DNA of 64,000 nt from Cloeon dipterum (taxonomy: Eukaryota > Arthropoda > Insecta > Ephemeroptera > Baetidae): positions 7,692,545 through 7,756,544 of the forward strand of contig NC_088790.1 of NCBI RefSeq assembly GCF_949628265.1, given 5' to 3'. A model generated the notes under the pieces. That model was given only the letters and a program-made list of their open reading frames with translations, was not told the DNA's origin and searched no databases. Below are positions 47,736 through 59,058 of this stretch, in pieces. The first letter of the stretch is position 1, and each line of letters begins with the position of its first letter. The position numbers and the translations under genes were made by a program.

Positions 47736-49986
47736 TCAATGCACTGTTTCTTTAGAGGGAAAGAAGAGATCATTGTCAGCGAGCTTTTTAGCATGGTCAA
47801 TGCTGGAATTTAGGAGCAGCGGAGTTTGCAGTCTTTGTCCTGCAACAAGGGATCCTAGCCCCTCTCCCCTGTAGGAAACGAGTGGAGATATTTCAACAAC
47901 CAAATTATCGGAATCAACAGAAAGGCCTGTTTCGTCAACAAAGCTGCCGCCGTTCGCCATGACTAATCGCCGATGGAATGAAAGAAGAGCTTGCCGAGCG
48001 GTCTTTGGAGTGTCGCTTTTTTCACCAGGCCTGTTTTTCAATGGACTGAATTCATCTTCTCGAGGCACTTCCCAGCAAGCAAATGTTTTGGCCAGAGGAA
48101 AAGCGTCAAACACAAATTTTTCAATCTATTATGTTAGATAATTAGTAACAACGCAAATATAAAACAAGAAAATAATTTTAACCTTAATTCCATTTGGCTT
48201 GTTAGGAGCCTTTGACTCTCCGGTTTCAGGGTTTGCCACTGGAATGCACTTGCGTGCAATGTGGAATTTCAGTCCATCGTTTTTGGTTGCGCATATTCTT
48301 TGCAGGAAAGGAACAGAAAAAATGTGGTTACAGATGCTCCCCAGGCAGTAGGTTAGCCGGCCGTCAGGATTTCGCTTTTCGGCCTTTTCCGTTGTCAGCT
48401 CACTGTACTCAACAACATTGTAATGACCATCAACCTGCAATAATTTGTCAGTTTCATTTTTAAATGCTGATAAAATGAGAAATTAATACTGAACTGAGCC
48501 TGGACCTTAAGTGAGAATAATTTAAAATTAAATAATTGAAATGACATTGAGTTTCAAACTTCAGCAGAAATGGAAATAGTGCTCTATATAGATGTTTACA
48601 AATGGACAAGATGAAGAGTTTTTTTTTTTTAAAGATAAGATAGGACAATTTTTATTTTGAAAAACACAGGATTTTCTTAACAGCAGCAAGAAATAAATAA
48701 TGGTCTTGAATAATATATAAAATTGTATGAAATTATTATATATGCGCTATGCGTATTTGGCTGTGCAGCAAAAGTTGAAAACCAAAATGATTTGCAGTTA
48801 AGATTTTAACCATGTCTGGATTGAAAATATAGCTTACCAGGCAAATAACGCCAACAGCCTCCTTGGGCTGTGTTTTATTAACGACCTTTGCTCCACATTC
48901 CGCTCCTTTTTTGTTGCAATAACCAACAAAAATTGGGTCTGCAGGTCGCACAAGGACATTATCCACTCCATAAACATGAACATACTAGAAAAATAAGATA
49001 AAATATTGATTAGAACGAGGAATCACGTTGCTTGGTTGTGTAATTCTATTAGCATTGTTTGCGTGTGTTCTTCTAGGCTGGCAATATTTGAGTAAACAAT
49101 TATGCGTATCTGATCAATGAAGAGCAAATCAAGGCGAAAATGTGTCAGCTTATCTCATCACGTATAATAGGAAGTGCAAATATTAGCTTACAACAAGGCC
49201 GCGTTTCTCCATGTCGTCCAATACTCCATTGTCTCTGAGCGCCCTGAAGAGGCCTCCGTTACCGTCCGGCGCTCTGGCGATCCTGCTGGGCGTCTCCAGT
49301 AAAATTTTTCCGTCAGGTGCAAAGCACACCATCATTGCTTGTTCAAACACAAACACCTGCTTCGGGTCAAGTCCGAAATAATTCCTGTCAGAGAGGAACT
49401 GAATCGTGGGCTCTCTTGTGTGCTCACTGGTCATAATGTACCTAAAATTAATTTTATGAGAACATGAATGGTAACATTATCTGCTAAATTAGTACCAAGG
49501 AAGAGAAGACTTTTTGCCGGTGAGCTCCTCCGCGAGGTTTTGGAGGCGCAGAATCCTTTCAGCCTGCAGTTGATAGAGCGATTTGTGGGAGGGAAGACCG
49601 ATATCATACATGCCTTTGGGGTAAACTACCCCAAGGCGAGTCCCCTGTCCTCCTGCCAGCAGCAAGGTGGCGACTTTTCCATCGGCGATAAGTTCCAGTC
49701 CACTGTTCTCAAGCTGCTCCAATTCTTCGGGACTGGATTCGGACGCGAAGCCACAGATGTCCTCGGGCACAGGCTCCATCCTGGACTCCAGGGATTTGTT
49801 GTCGCCCTGCGACTCAGCCTCCATGGCCTGCCTAAAGAAGTCGAGGTTTTGCTGCACGTCGATCTCGGAGATGTCAGCAATCAGGCTGTTCCTCTCCGAG
49901 TCGGTCAGTCTGTCCCAAAAGTGAAGGAGGTGGCCCTGACCGTGTGCGTCCAGTCTGGCCTTCAGCGTTGCGTAGTCTTGTGGCAT
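47736..49986 (-). CDS. UAP1: UDP-N-acetylhexosamine pyrophosphorylase
   Basis: Five exons: 49986-49496, 49441-49192, 48984-48838, 48434-48183, 48125-47736, giving 509 residues, the normal length. The enzyme makes UDP-GlcNAc from UTP and GlcNAc-1-phosphate in the cytosol, the last step before chitin, N-glycan and GPI synthesis; in Drosophila the gene is mummy. The nucleotide-binding signature [20 protein letters not shown] is at about residue 107. Other conserved segments are [58 protein letters not shown] and [11 protein letters not shown]. The ATG at 49986 starts the conserved N-terminal helix region. The 5' end faces the PHD gene. Confidence 0.97.
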
Positions 49987-51235
49987 TTTGCTGCAGCATC
50001 AGCAGGTGTCTGGAGAGAGCCTAGGACAAGAGTGGCTGAAACCTGAGACACACTGACCACGTCAGTTCTGTTGTGCTTCGCTTTGCTTACTTGGCAACCC
50101 GGCAATGACACAACGCACAGTGGGGAGTGTAGTGCGAACACCAGTGCTTGCATTCACCAACGCCGAGATAAGCGGAGAACAGGGAGTTGACAGTCCTCGA
50201 CACAGGCCAGGGCCGAGAGCTGTTCGCATGCGTACTGCTGTTACATACCTTCCATGTATTTTACAGTATCATAGACCACGAAACATTGCCGTGTATATAT
50301 AAGGTATGATAATAGTGCCCCCTCTATTGAAAACTTACTATTTACACGTACGGATGGTCGCGGAGCTTTCTTGACATTTTATTTTTTGCAGCAACTGGTT
50401 CACGGAGGGACTTGAACGCTTTAAAAATTTGTCCGCGAAATTATGAACTATTTACGCTACACATAGCTGACAACAGGCTGACAAGAAGGTAGGCGTGGTT
50501 CGAACGGGCAAACGAACGCATCCTCCTCTCTCTTAAGTCCTTATTCCAGTTTTTCTCTGGCGCTACTTTCTACTCTTGTTTCCCTCTCAAATCCCTATAA
50601 ACGTTTTAATCAGTCGGCAGTCCCAGTCCGAGTCAACGCCAAAATTTCTGAGAAACAAGGCTGAGACAAGTTTAGTTTCAATTTTGTGAATTCCATTCAC
50701 TATGTATTGATATTTGACGATCCGGCTTTTAACATTGCTGAGAGCTATCATCAAGTGGTGGCAGTAGAATCTCAATCTCATCGGTGTTAAAAAACGAAAA
50801 ATTGTGCTCATTGGTAATTTTTCATACTTTTTGTGTATCTATGTAGTAGCATGTATCTACCCAAACTTAAAGCCCAAAGCAAACATCCTCTCACCACTAC
50901 TAAATCTCTTTGGTTAATTTTGTTCGATAGTTTTCGATGGACAAATTAAAAACAAAACCAAAAATGAATTTTATCTCTAACGAGTGCATGCTTAAGAAGT
51001 CTTAATAACACACGCTTAATATTATCATAATCTGGCAATCAAACTCTTTTAAGTGCCCGAACAATTGTTTTCTACTAAGGAATATCTGATATGTACATAC
51101 ATAATATATTGCTTAATTTTTGACTGTATCTACTTAAAATAAAACTTGTTTACAAATTTATCCTGATTTATTTTCAACATATTTTTTCAGGAGCAAGTTA
51201 TTTTCTGATTCATTCTTCGCACATCCAGTGGGAGA
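49987..51235. promoter_or_regulatory. Shared upstream region of UAP1 and the PHD gene
   Basis: This 1.25-kb stretch lies between two divergent start codons. The UAP1-proximal 300 bp is GC-richer and the rest AT-rich. An acceptor-like TTTTTTCAG at 51182-51190 precedes the PHD start codon, so that transcript probably has a non-coding first exon inside this region. No core promoter element can be assigned with confidence. Confidence 0.45.
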
Positions 51236-54017
51236 ATGAGTGCACAACGGGGCAGAAGTTTATCTAGCTTTTCTACCACATCACCCAACCGTCAAGTTGC
51301 ACCATTTGCCAATTGCCACGTTGTCCTGCAGAGGTTGGATGAAAAGACAGTGAATGAAATCAAGAACAGGAAATATTGCAAGCTCTGCAATCGTAGTCCA
51401 AGTGACCAAATGCTCTATGGCAAGATGCACACTTTGAATAAATTAAATGTCCATTATTACTGCTTGGTAAGCCTGTTCAAATTCACGTGTAAACCCAACT
51501 AATTTCAAATTTAAGCTGTTTGCGTGTCACTTGGCCCAGAAAGGCGCCGACACCCAGGGTATTTTTGGATTCTTGGAGGCGGATATCAGGAAAGAGATCA
51601 GAAGAGCCTCTAAAGAGGTAAACATCAAATAAAAACAGTCAAATGTCACTAATTTAATTGTTCAGAAATGTAGCTACTGCCATGAAGGAGGCGCAACAAT
51701 CGTCTGTGTCCAGAGATTGTGTAAAAAGGTGTTCCATTTTCCCTGTGGCGTGGAAAATGGATCTCAGCACAACTTTTACAACAAATTCCAGTATGGCGTT
51801 AAACTGGTTAGTTTATAAGGTGAAATTAGTAATCTATTTTCCAACAGATCGTTCTGCAAGCAACATCGGCCTTTCGTAAGAATCCCTGCCATATATGCAA
51901 TTGACATGGAGCCAGTGTTCTGTTCCATTTGCATGGAGGAGGCAAAAAAAGATTTGAAATGCATGAAAACCCTGTGGGCACCTTGCTGCAAGAAGAACTC
52001 TTGGTTCCACAGACCTTGTGTTCAAGTAATGATTGAGATTTTGTACTTAAAATGATCTCTTTGACACGTAATGCAACAGAGATATGCCTTGAGCTCCGGA
52101 TACTTCTTCAAATGTCCTAGATGCAATGACAAGGATGATTTCTGCAAAGCCATGCTCCGCTATGGAGTGTATGTTCCTGAAAAGTGAGTTCTCAGCGTAA
52201 AAAACTTGCCTAATTAATTTCTACGAATGTATAATTGTAGGGATGCTTCATGGGAAACCGAGGGAAACCAATTTGGTGCCCTGTATGAGAGGTACAGCCA
52301 TTGTGACGCAGACATGTGCCTCTGTCCGCAAGGACGAGACGAAGACAATCACAGGTAGATATATGAAACTTGCAGATAGAAGTTCAGTTAATTGAAATTC
52401 TGACTTCAGCCCATGGAAAATTGTTCTATGTGGTGCGTGTGGTTCGCAAGGCATCCACGTCGGCTGCACTCAGTTTAAATCACCACTACGCAGATGGTAT
52501 TGCAAGGGATGCAAACCAATCGTTGCAGGTAATTTTTTTCTCAATCCAGATTGCACTAGCAGGAGAAATGATAGGCTCCGTATTTTTTAGATCGTAGGTA
52601 CAAAAATAACATCAAAAAATTTCACCTAATGAAATTTTTTTCTTTGGTCTTCGTGAGTAGTCCAAAAGGTTTCATTACTTAAACACAATAGCAAATTGAA
52701 GGCAAATCTGCCCACGAATTAATCAACATGTCATGTAAATTTCAAGAGTCTCTTAAATTCTATATTTAAGCCTTAGAAATGCTGAAAGCTCTATAAGGCT
52801 GAAAGTGAATTGATCCCAATTTTCTGCGTTCATTTACAAGTTTAGTGGACAACCAGATTTGTTAAGTTTGAATTAGTGCTTAAAACTGTAACATAACCAT
52901 GGTTGCAGTTTGGAGTTGGGCGGTTGCGGCTTCCTTTACATCATCAAATTTTTGACTTTTTTTAATTGGATGATAAAAAATAAATGTCATTTAGGTGTGG
53001 TTTATGGTTAAGAGTGTTGTACAAACCTTCAATGATATCTTAAATTAAAAATGCATTGCTTCATTCATTTGAATATAATGCCATCAATATCATTTAAAAA
53101 TTCATACAATATTGCTGTAAAACCTTCACGCTAAATCATTTATTTATTTCTTTTATCGAATAAACTATAAAAAATTTGCTGCACAAAATACTTCAATTTT
53201 ATTAAAGAAAATAGGTAATTATTTTTAATCTTACTTTTTGGGCCACACCAAATAATTGTGCGGTTTGCGGATCAGTTTAATTGGTGCGGTTGGACGCGGT
53301 TTTTGTTTGGTTGCGGATTAGAAATTTTACCTCGCAAATTTGAATCCTAAGTTGTGCGTTTCGGAGGGACCCACTATAATATATAGACGAAATAGAAATA
53401 GTCCAAAAACTTAATATATTATGTTTGATGAGCTTAAAACTAGTATCTAAAACCACAACTTTTTGTCTAGCTTCCTCGAATGGTGCATGCTCCAGTGTCC
53501 ATCTTAATTCCATTGCCCACAATTCAAATCTCCCTGGTCCATCATCCCTAACCCATAATCCCTCACCACCAGCACCTCAGGAGGAGGCTGCATCTGATGC
53601 CGAAAGGTATGAAACACCTGCAGCAGAATTAAGGTCCCTTACAGCCCTTACACCTCTGTGTGATAATCAGAAGACAAGCAGCTCTCCCCACCAGTCGCCC
53701 ACAAGGTTATTCCCAATATTCTACCGAACCGATAGAAATCATGGAATCGGACGAAGAGGTAGACGTCGAAATTCTAGACGAGTCAATAAACATCCTGGAG
53801 GTAACATCAGCAGGTCAGGCAGTGAGCCCAGCACGTCGTCCAAGCATTTCTTACCCTAGACGAAAGGTGAATATTTTCAATACATTTTCATTTGAGCTGT
53901 TTAAAAACGTCCTGTTCCTTAATTCAGCATCAATTCGCGATCATTGTTGATGAGGAGTCTGAAGCAATGGATGATACTGATCTAGAAATATGTGATGACG
54001 TCATGATAATTTCTTGA
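51236..54017 (+). CDS. Extended-PHD/RING protein (G2E3/PHF7/pineapple eye family), 464 aa
   Basis: Ten exons: 51236-51466, 51516-51617, 51666-51790, 51848-52025, 52080-52183, 52241-52354, 52410-52528, 53471-53606, 53671-53866, 53928-54017. The N-terminal half is an extended PHD module: [10 protein letters not shown], then [50 protein letters not shown] and CKQHRP. A RING/PHD-like Cys-His block follows ([34 protein letters not shown]), and then [14 protein letters not shown] with WYCKGCKP. This order matches PHF7 and G2E3, which read histone marks or act as ubiquitin ligases in the nucleus. No HECT domain is present, so it is closer to PHF7/pineapple eye. The C-terminal third is low complexity with acidic hydrophobic motifs ([16 protein letters not shown]). 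The junction 53606/53671 is inferred from a frame change. Confidence 0.88.
52529..53470 (+). other. Unusually long intron of the PHD gene with GCGGTT motifs
   Basis: At 942 nt this intron is many times longer than the others in the gene (49-64 nt). Near 52911-52932 and 53261-53320 it carries clusters of GCGGTT/TGCGG units (for example GTGCGGTTTGCGG and GGTGCGGTTGGACGCGG) in AT-rich sequence. Such units occur in subterminal parts of some hAT-type elements, so a decayed transposon insertion is possible, but no terminal inverted repeats or target duplication were found. Confidence 0.35.
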
Positions 54018-55222
54018 AACCTATAGAAGCACTCTGACACTAAATTTTGTATTCACTTGGAATATTTTTTCGATTTGGATATTAAAATTGTATATACTTC
54101 CAAGCTAGTTGAATTGTTCATGCAGATTTTGTCTATACTATTTGCTACTCAAAATAGTGTTGATCTTGTTTTAATTAATGCTCAAATTTTTCCATTCCAC
54201 CCTGGAGTAATTGCAATCAGGCTAAATAGGACCAGTGTGGCGCTGCAACTCATTCTGATTTCTTAGATTATTTTTGTAGTGGGAAATATACATCTTGCAA
54301 TCTCTAAGAAATGTGGCTTGCTCGCACAACTTATAAATAATTAAGATTTCAGCATAGCATTACTAGATACGCCTTCCTCATTCCGAACGTTTCAATATCT
54401 CAATATAAGTTAGAGTCTTGATTTTGATGTTCTGAAGGATGAGAGTTTTGACATGTATGACATTTGTGTATTAAATAGGTATATTAAAGATGAGCAAATT
54501 TGTCTTATTTCCAAGTCAATTATGCTACTTCTGTCACTTTCAAATATTCAAGTGAATCTAAGCAACCTACTGAGTACATTTTTTGTAGAAGTATCAACTA
54601 CTCCCAAATGAAAACAGTGGGATTTTATGCATAGCAACGTGATTATTGACTTGGTTTTGAGCAAGAGGTAAAATCAGTCCACAATATTCAACAGTCATGA
54701 AAATTTTATTATGTAACAAAAGTGCGATTAATATCAATGAAACACCTTATAATCCATCAAAATTGTGCTCATAAATCACTTAAGATGATTAATGTCCGCT
54801 ATTTTTATTTAGTGAGGCGCAACTTTGATATAGAACAATCATTTACATTTGGGTTAATGTGATCAGAATTCCAATAGCGAGTTTCAAATTACGCTAGTCC
54901 AAAAATGGATATAGCAGACATGGGCACTAATGACTCTAAACAACAATACTTCATGCGTGTGACTTCAAACATAATGATGACCGTTTAGCTTTTCATTGAT
55001 ACTGGTCTATCAAAATGCAACGCATTTCTAGTCACCTAAACATGTGCGGGTAACGTGATTCAACTTTCAGGGACAAATTATTGTTTCAAAAACAGCACAG
55101 GCAGAAACAACTAACATAAATTTGGCAGCAGTAACAAACTGAAACAAGAATTTTTCTACATAGAAACTGATGACTATAGACATTTCCTCCATAGCAGAAA
55201 TACATCTATCATAAGTTTACTT
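54018..55222. other. Convergent 3' region between the PHD gene and TMX2
   Basis: AT-rich, no coding signal. It contains the 3' untranslated regions of both neighbours. Confidence 0.55.
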
Positions 55223-56260
55223 TTACTCAGACTTGATGTGCTCCTCAGAGCTGTCCTTTTTGCTTTTCTTTGGAGATTTAAGTGGATTATTTTTACACTC
55301 GTTGTAGATATTGTTCAGATCAAAGGCAGCTTTAACATTGTCCTGAAAAAAGAAATGTGATTCAGTTTTAACTTTAAATTAAGATCAGAAACTAATACTT
55401 CAGAAAAGTAAAATTTATGGAGTTTGTTGGTAGCGTCTATGTCGGGCCGCCTGATGTGCTCTTTGCCGTCCTTGAAAAGAAGAACGGTAGGCAGCTGTCT
55501 ACTGAGGGAAGAGTCATCGATTCTGAAGCGTCGGGCCACTTCAGGGAATCGACCAACGTCCACCTTAGCAAACCTCAAATTTTCAAGACCATACTGGTTG
55601 GAGATCTCAGCAAAGATGGGAGCAAAGTTGACACAACTGGGGTTCCACGCAGTGTAGAAAGTAACCACCCAGACGATTTTCTTCTCCCTCTTGATCTCCT
55701 CCTCCATGTCACTGCCCCTAAAGTAGGTGACATTTTCTGGGCCTTTGTAAACCGGCTCAGGGAATATCAAGCCAACCACTGCAAATTTAAAATTTTGTCA
55801 AACGCTCAACTTCTATAAGTTTTTTTAACCATGTGACAATCAAATGAGGTATACACTTACAAATAAATAGCACTCCATAGCCTATCCCCAACTTGGTGTC
55901 GGCATAGAACCATAAAATAAGGTTCGCCCCCTTCGTGTAAATGAAGCTTGAGGAAAGGTAGCTGACCATGGACATGCTGCCCGTCTTTCTTGCTCTCACC
56001 ACAACAACGATAAGTAAAAAGAACAATATCTCACTTTCTCTCTGCAAAAATAACATAAAACATTTAAAATGTGACCATCATATTATTCAATACCAAAATA
56101 GCTCCCTCACCATGTCAAGCTCCCCACATTCGACTTTGTCAGGGAAGAGGCGATCGCAAATAGGGACGATTTTCTTGCCAATCATGTAAGAAAATGTGAG
56201 AATCAGGTTGACCCAATAGTAGGGAAGCACCAGACGCTTCAGGTCTTTGGTGAATGCCAT
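55223..56260 (-). CDS. TMX2: Thioredoxin-related transmembrane protein 2 homologue, 276 aa
   Basis: Four exons: 56260-56111, 56041-55861, 55778-55399, 55342-55223. The N-terminal part has hydrophobic segments (LVLPYYWVNLILTFSYMIG, then ILFFLLIVVVVR and LGIGYGVLFILVGLIF). It is followed by a thioredoxin-fold domain: NVTYFRGSDMEEEIKREKKI, VVTFYTAWNPSCVNFAPIF, LRFAKVDVGRFPEVARRF, and QLPTVLLFKDGKE with a cis-proline after L. The active-site position reads NPSC, with a single cysteine, and the human protein is likewise degenerate (SNDC). The tail is Lys/Ser/Glu-rich with no dilysine ER signal at the very end. The protein is expected in the ER membrane. It is head-to-head with the BTB gene. Confidence 0.93.
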
Positions 56261-56794
56261 TATTTTATCTCAGAGCAACTTGCCCACAATTGAGATAGAT
56301 ACCTCTTGATACACGATTAAGCCTTACTCAAGTATCTTTAATAACAACCAAATCCACGACACGCCCACATATGCTTTGCTATTCTCACGAAAGATTCTAC
56401 CCGGAAGCTTTGCGCATGTGCTGTGAGGCAAGGTTTGTTATGATTTATGGTCCAGCTGATACTTCTGATACTCACAATCAGCGCTTGGGAATCGTGTTTA
56501 ACAAACATAACAAACGGTGGAAATTATTAGGATTATGTAATGTAATTAGTTAATTTCAGCACCCTAGAATCGAAAATTGAATTATTACAGTGCTTAATCA
56601 TCGTCTCTGTATCTCAGGGAAACATTTTTGCGCATTTTTGTGATGCGTTTGTCTCGCAAAAGCCGAGAAATCGAACTTTTGGCGTGCATCGCAGCATAGA
56701 ACGTATCTTATAATTACCAAAACAACCACATCGTGTTCAGTAAAAATTATCCGAGACTAGCCGCTGGCGCCGTCTCATTTTCCTTTTTACAACC
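56261..56794. promoter_or_regulatory. Shared upstream region of TMX2 and the BTB gene
   Basis: Only 534 bp lie between the two divergent ATGs, so a compact bidirectional promoter is likely. No recognised core motif; the short frame at 56371-56553 is not supported. Confidence 0.45.
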
Positions 56795-58602
56795 ATGGAT
56801 GAATGCACTTTTAAAAGTTTTCACGATTCCTCAACCGTTCTATGTGAAGGCATAAAGGTATGTTTGATAAAACTTTGGAAAAATCAAAACCCTCGTTCAC
56901 ACATACACACAATTCTCGTCTCAGACATGTTAAGGACGGTCCTTTCTCAATTTTAATCTTATGGATGAAAACTGAAAACGATAAGTCTGAGAGGTGTGAG
57001 TGAACGATTATTATGGATTTTATGTAATATACAAGTTATATGTATAAATTTTACAGTATATTATTTTGTGCACAGACGAGTTTTAATTTGTATTTTATTC
57101 TTGTTCAAGACCCGCATTGTTGACGAAATTGGTCATCTGTTGCACGATGAAAAATTTGTCGATGTGACCATTCTCTGTGACCGTCATGTCTTCAGAGCTC
57201 ACAAAGTGATCCTGTGCTTGGCAAGTCCACTCTTGCGTGAACTCTTGGAGGTATGCACAATTTTGCTGTAATTTCAGACTTAAAATGCCTAAATTTTCTT
57301 CCAGAACAACCCAAGTCCGGATCCAGTGATATCATTTTCAGATGGTGTGGAGTGGACACACATAACCTGGATTCTGCAGTATGTCTACTCGGGTCAAGTG
57401 TCTGTACCAGAAAAACATTTCAAAGAGTTCTTGAAGACGGCTAGACTTCTACACATCTCCTCTCTATATAACTTGAAGGTGAAATTTCAAATAGTGTGGC
57501 AATGATGCACTATATTAACAGATGAAATTGCAGGGACCTGAATTGAACTCACCGTCTGTGAAAAGGCCATCCACACCAGAGAAAGAGCCACCAGTTCCCC
57601 CTGCTAAAAAGCTTCGGATCAACAAAAAGGTGCCCAAGAGAAAGGGCAATCTAGTGCCTCGCAACATAGGCGAAGAAATTCCCATAATTATCAGCACAAA
57701 ATCCCTCGAAAGAGAGTCATGTTTGCTGACTTCAGATTTGACACCCAGCCAACAGATCATCATCAATGCAGAGCCTGTTTCGCCAGAAATTTTGAAGGAG
57801 GGAGTGTATAGTGATCCCAATCAGGAAGTGATCACAATTCAAACAGGTCACGTTGATGATATGCCTGTAGAAGAAATCGTAGAGGTCATGGTATGTTAAT
57901 GAAAATCACTTAATTGTTTTAATGATTGACATTTGTTTTATTACTAAGACATCATCTGGTTCTGACAATGCGAACGTCCTTGAAGCTTCTGATTCCTTTA
58001 CCCCAGAAGTCATTGTCAGCGAATCACCAGAGAACCAGTTCAAATACCTGTATGCTCCTTCTAAAGGTAGCACTATCAATTCCATCAAATTAAACTATAC
58101 TCACAGAGTGATTTTCCTGTTTTGCAGCACATCTGAATCCTACCCATTCGCTAGCTCCTAAGAAGTGTAACACCTGCGGCAAAGTTTACTCAAACCTGTC
58201 CAATTTGAGGCAACACGTAAACTTAGTACACACAAAGCATTCTGGAGTGAGGTGTAGCTTGTGCCCGAGAGGGTTTAAGCTGGAATTGTACCTGCGGCGA
58301 CACCTATTAACAGTGCACAACATCAAGCCAGTGAAGAAGGAATCAACGACGTATGGACAATTAGAAATTACTGCAATTCAATTCACTAACTTCCTTCCCA
58401 AACAGGAAAGAGTCCCGCAGATTGATGAGTTTGAAAGCATCTCCATTGCAACTGTGCGTTGAAGATGAATATGAACCGGATCAAAAATTGTAAACTTAAT
58501 TTTTCAAATTCGGACTTAAATCACTATACTATTTGTTTCCATAGGATATCTGAAGATGACTCGGCAGTGGAAAATATTGATCAACACGGCCCTCTGAGTT
58601 AA
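56795..58602 (+). CDS. BTB/POZ protein with two C2H2 zinc fingers, 409 aa
   Basis: Eight exons: 56795-56857, 57110-57250, 57305-57478, 57522-57890, 57949-58066, 58128-58350, 58406-58489, 58545-58602. The BTB domain occupies about residues 22-125 (FVDVTILCDRHVFRAHKVIL, then WILQYVYSGQVSVPEKHF and LLHISSLYNLK). A Lys-rich stretch (PPAKKLRINKKVPKRKG) is a likely nuclear localisation signal. Two C2H2 fingers follow at about residues 300-350: CNTCGKVYSNLSNLRQH and CSLCPRGFKLELYLRRH, both C-x2-C-x12-H-x4-H. This layout is typical of insect BTB-ZF transcription factors such as the Lola/Tramtrack/Broad group; I cannot assign an orthologue. The last two introns are both 55 nt; without them the frame would end early at 58462, but the spliced ending (ISEDDSAVENIDQHGPLS) closes in frame with good sites. 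Confidence 0.87.
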
Positions 58603-59058
58603 CAAGAGCAACAAGATGAGAATTCTCCACATGTTACCTGAATTTAATTGCTAGTGTATTAATACTTATATGCTTTGGTGTGATAGATTTATTGAGACCA
58701 TTTTAAGCACAGATGCTTCGTTTGAAGAAAATGCGCAATAAATTATACTAATGGGAGTTGCAGAATATTAATCACTTGACGTCTTTATTATTACTGTATA
58801 TTTTATCTAACAACTCATGATCAAAGCATACAATATAAAAATAAGCAGTCTTTAGTTCCATGTAAAGTTAACGCCAGTACAATACACGAGATCCACGCAC
58901 TTGGACGATTTTTTTAGAGTAAGTTTCAGGAGAAATTTCTCACTGGCTTGCAATATTTAACCACGGACTAACATACATTTTTTACAGAGATAAAATGAAA
59001 TTCTTGCAGTAGGTATTAATAAAGTGGACATATAGAATAGTATGCAAAGAAAATTATC
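58603..59058. other. Convergent 3' region between the BTB gene and SPECC1L
   Basis: AT-rich sequence with an AATAAA on the plus strand near 58737-58742 that would suit the BTB transcript. No coding signal. Confidence 0.5.

Noticed and set aside
58351-58462. Continuation of the BTB protein through 58350 to a stop at 58462 without splicing.
   Set aside because: Two 55-nt introns with good sites give a longer acidic tail that closes in frame twice; the unspliced reading would leave these coincidences unexplained. Retention as a variant is possible.
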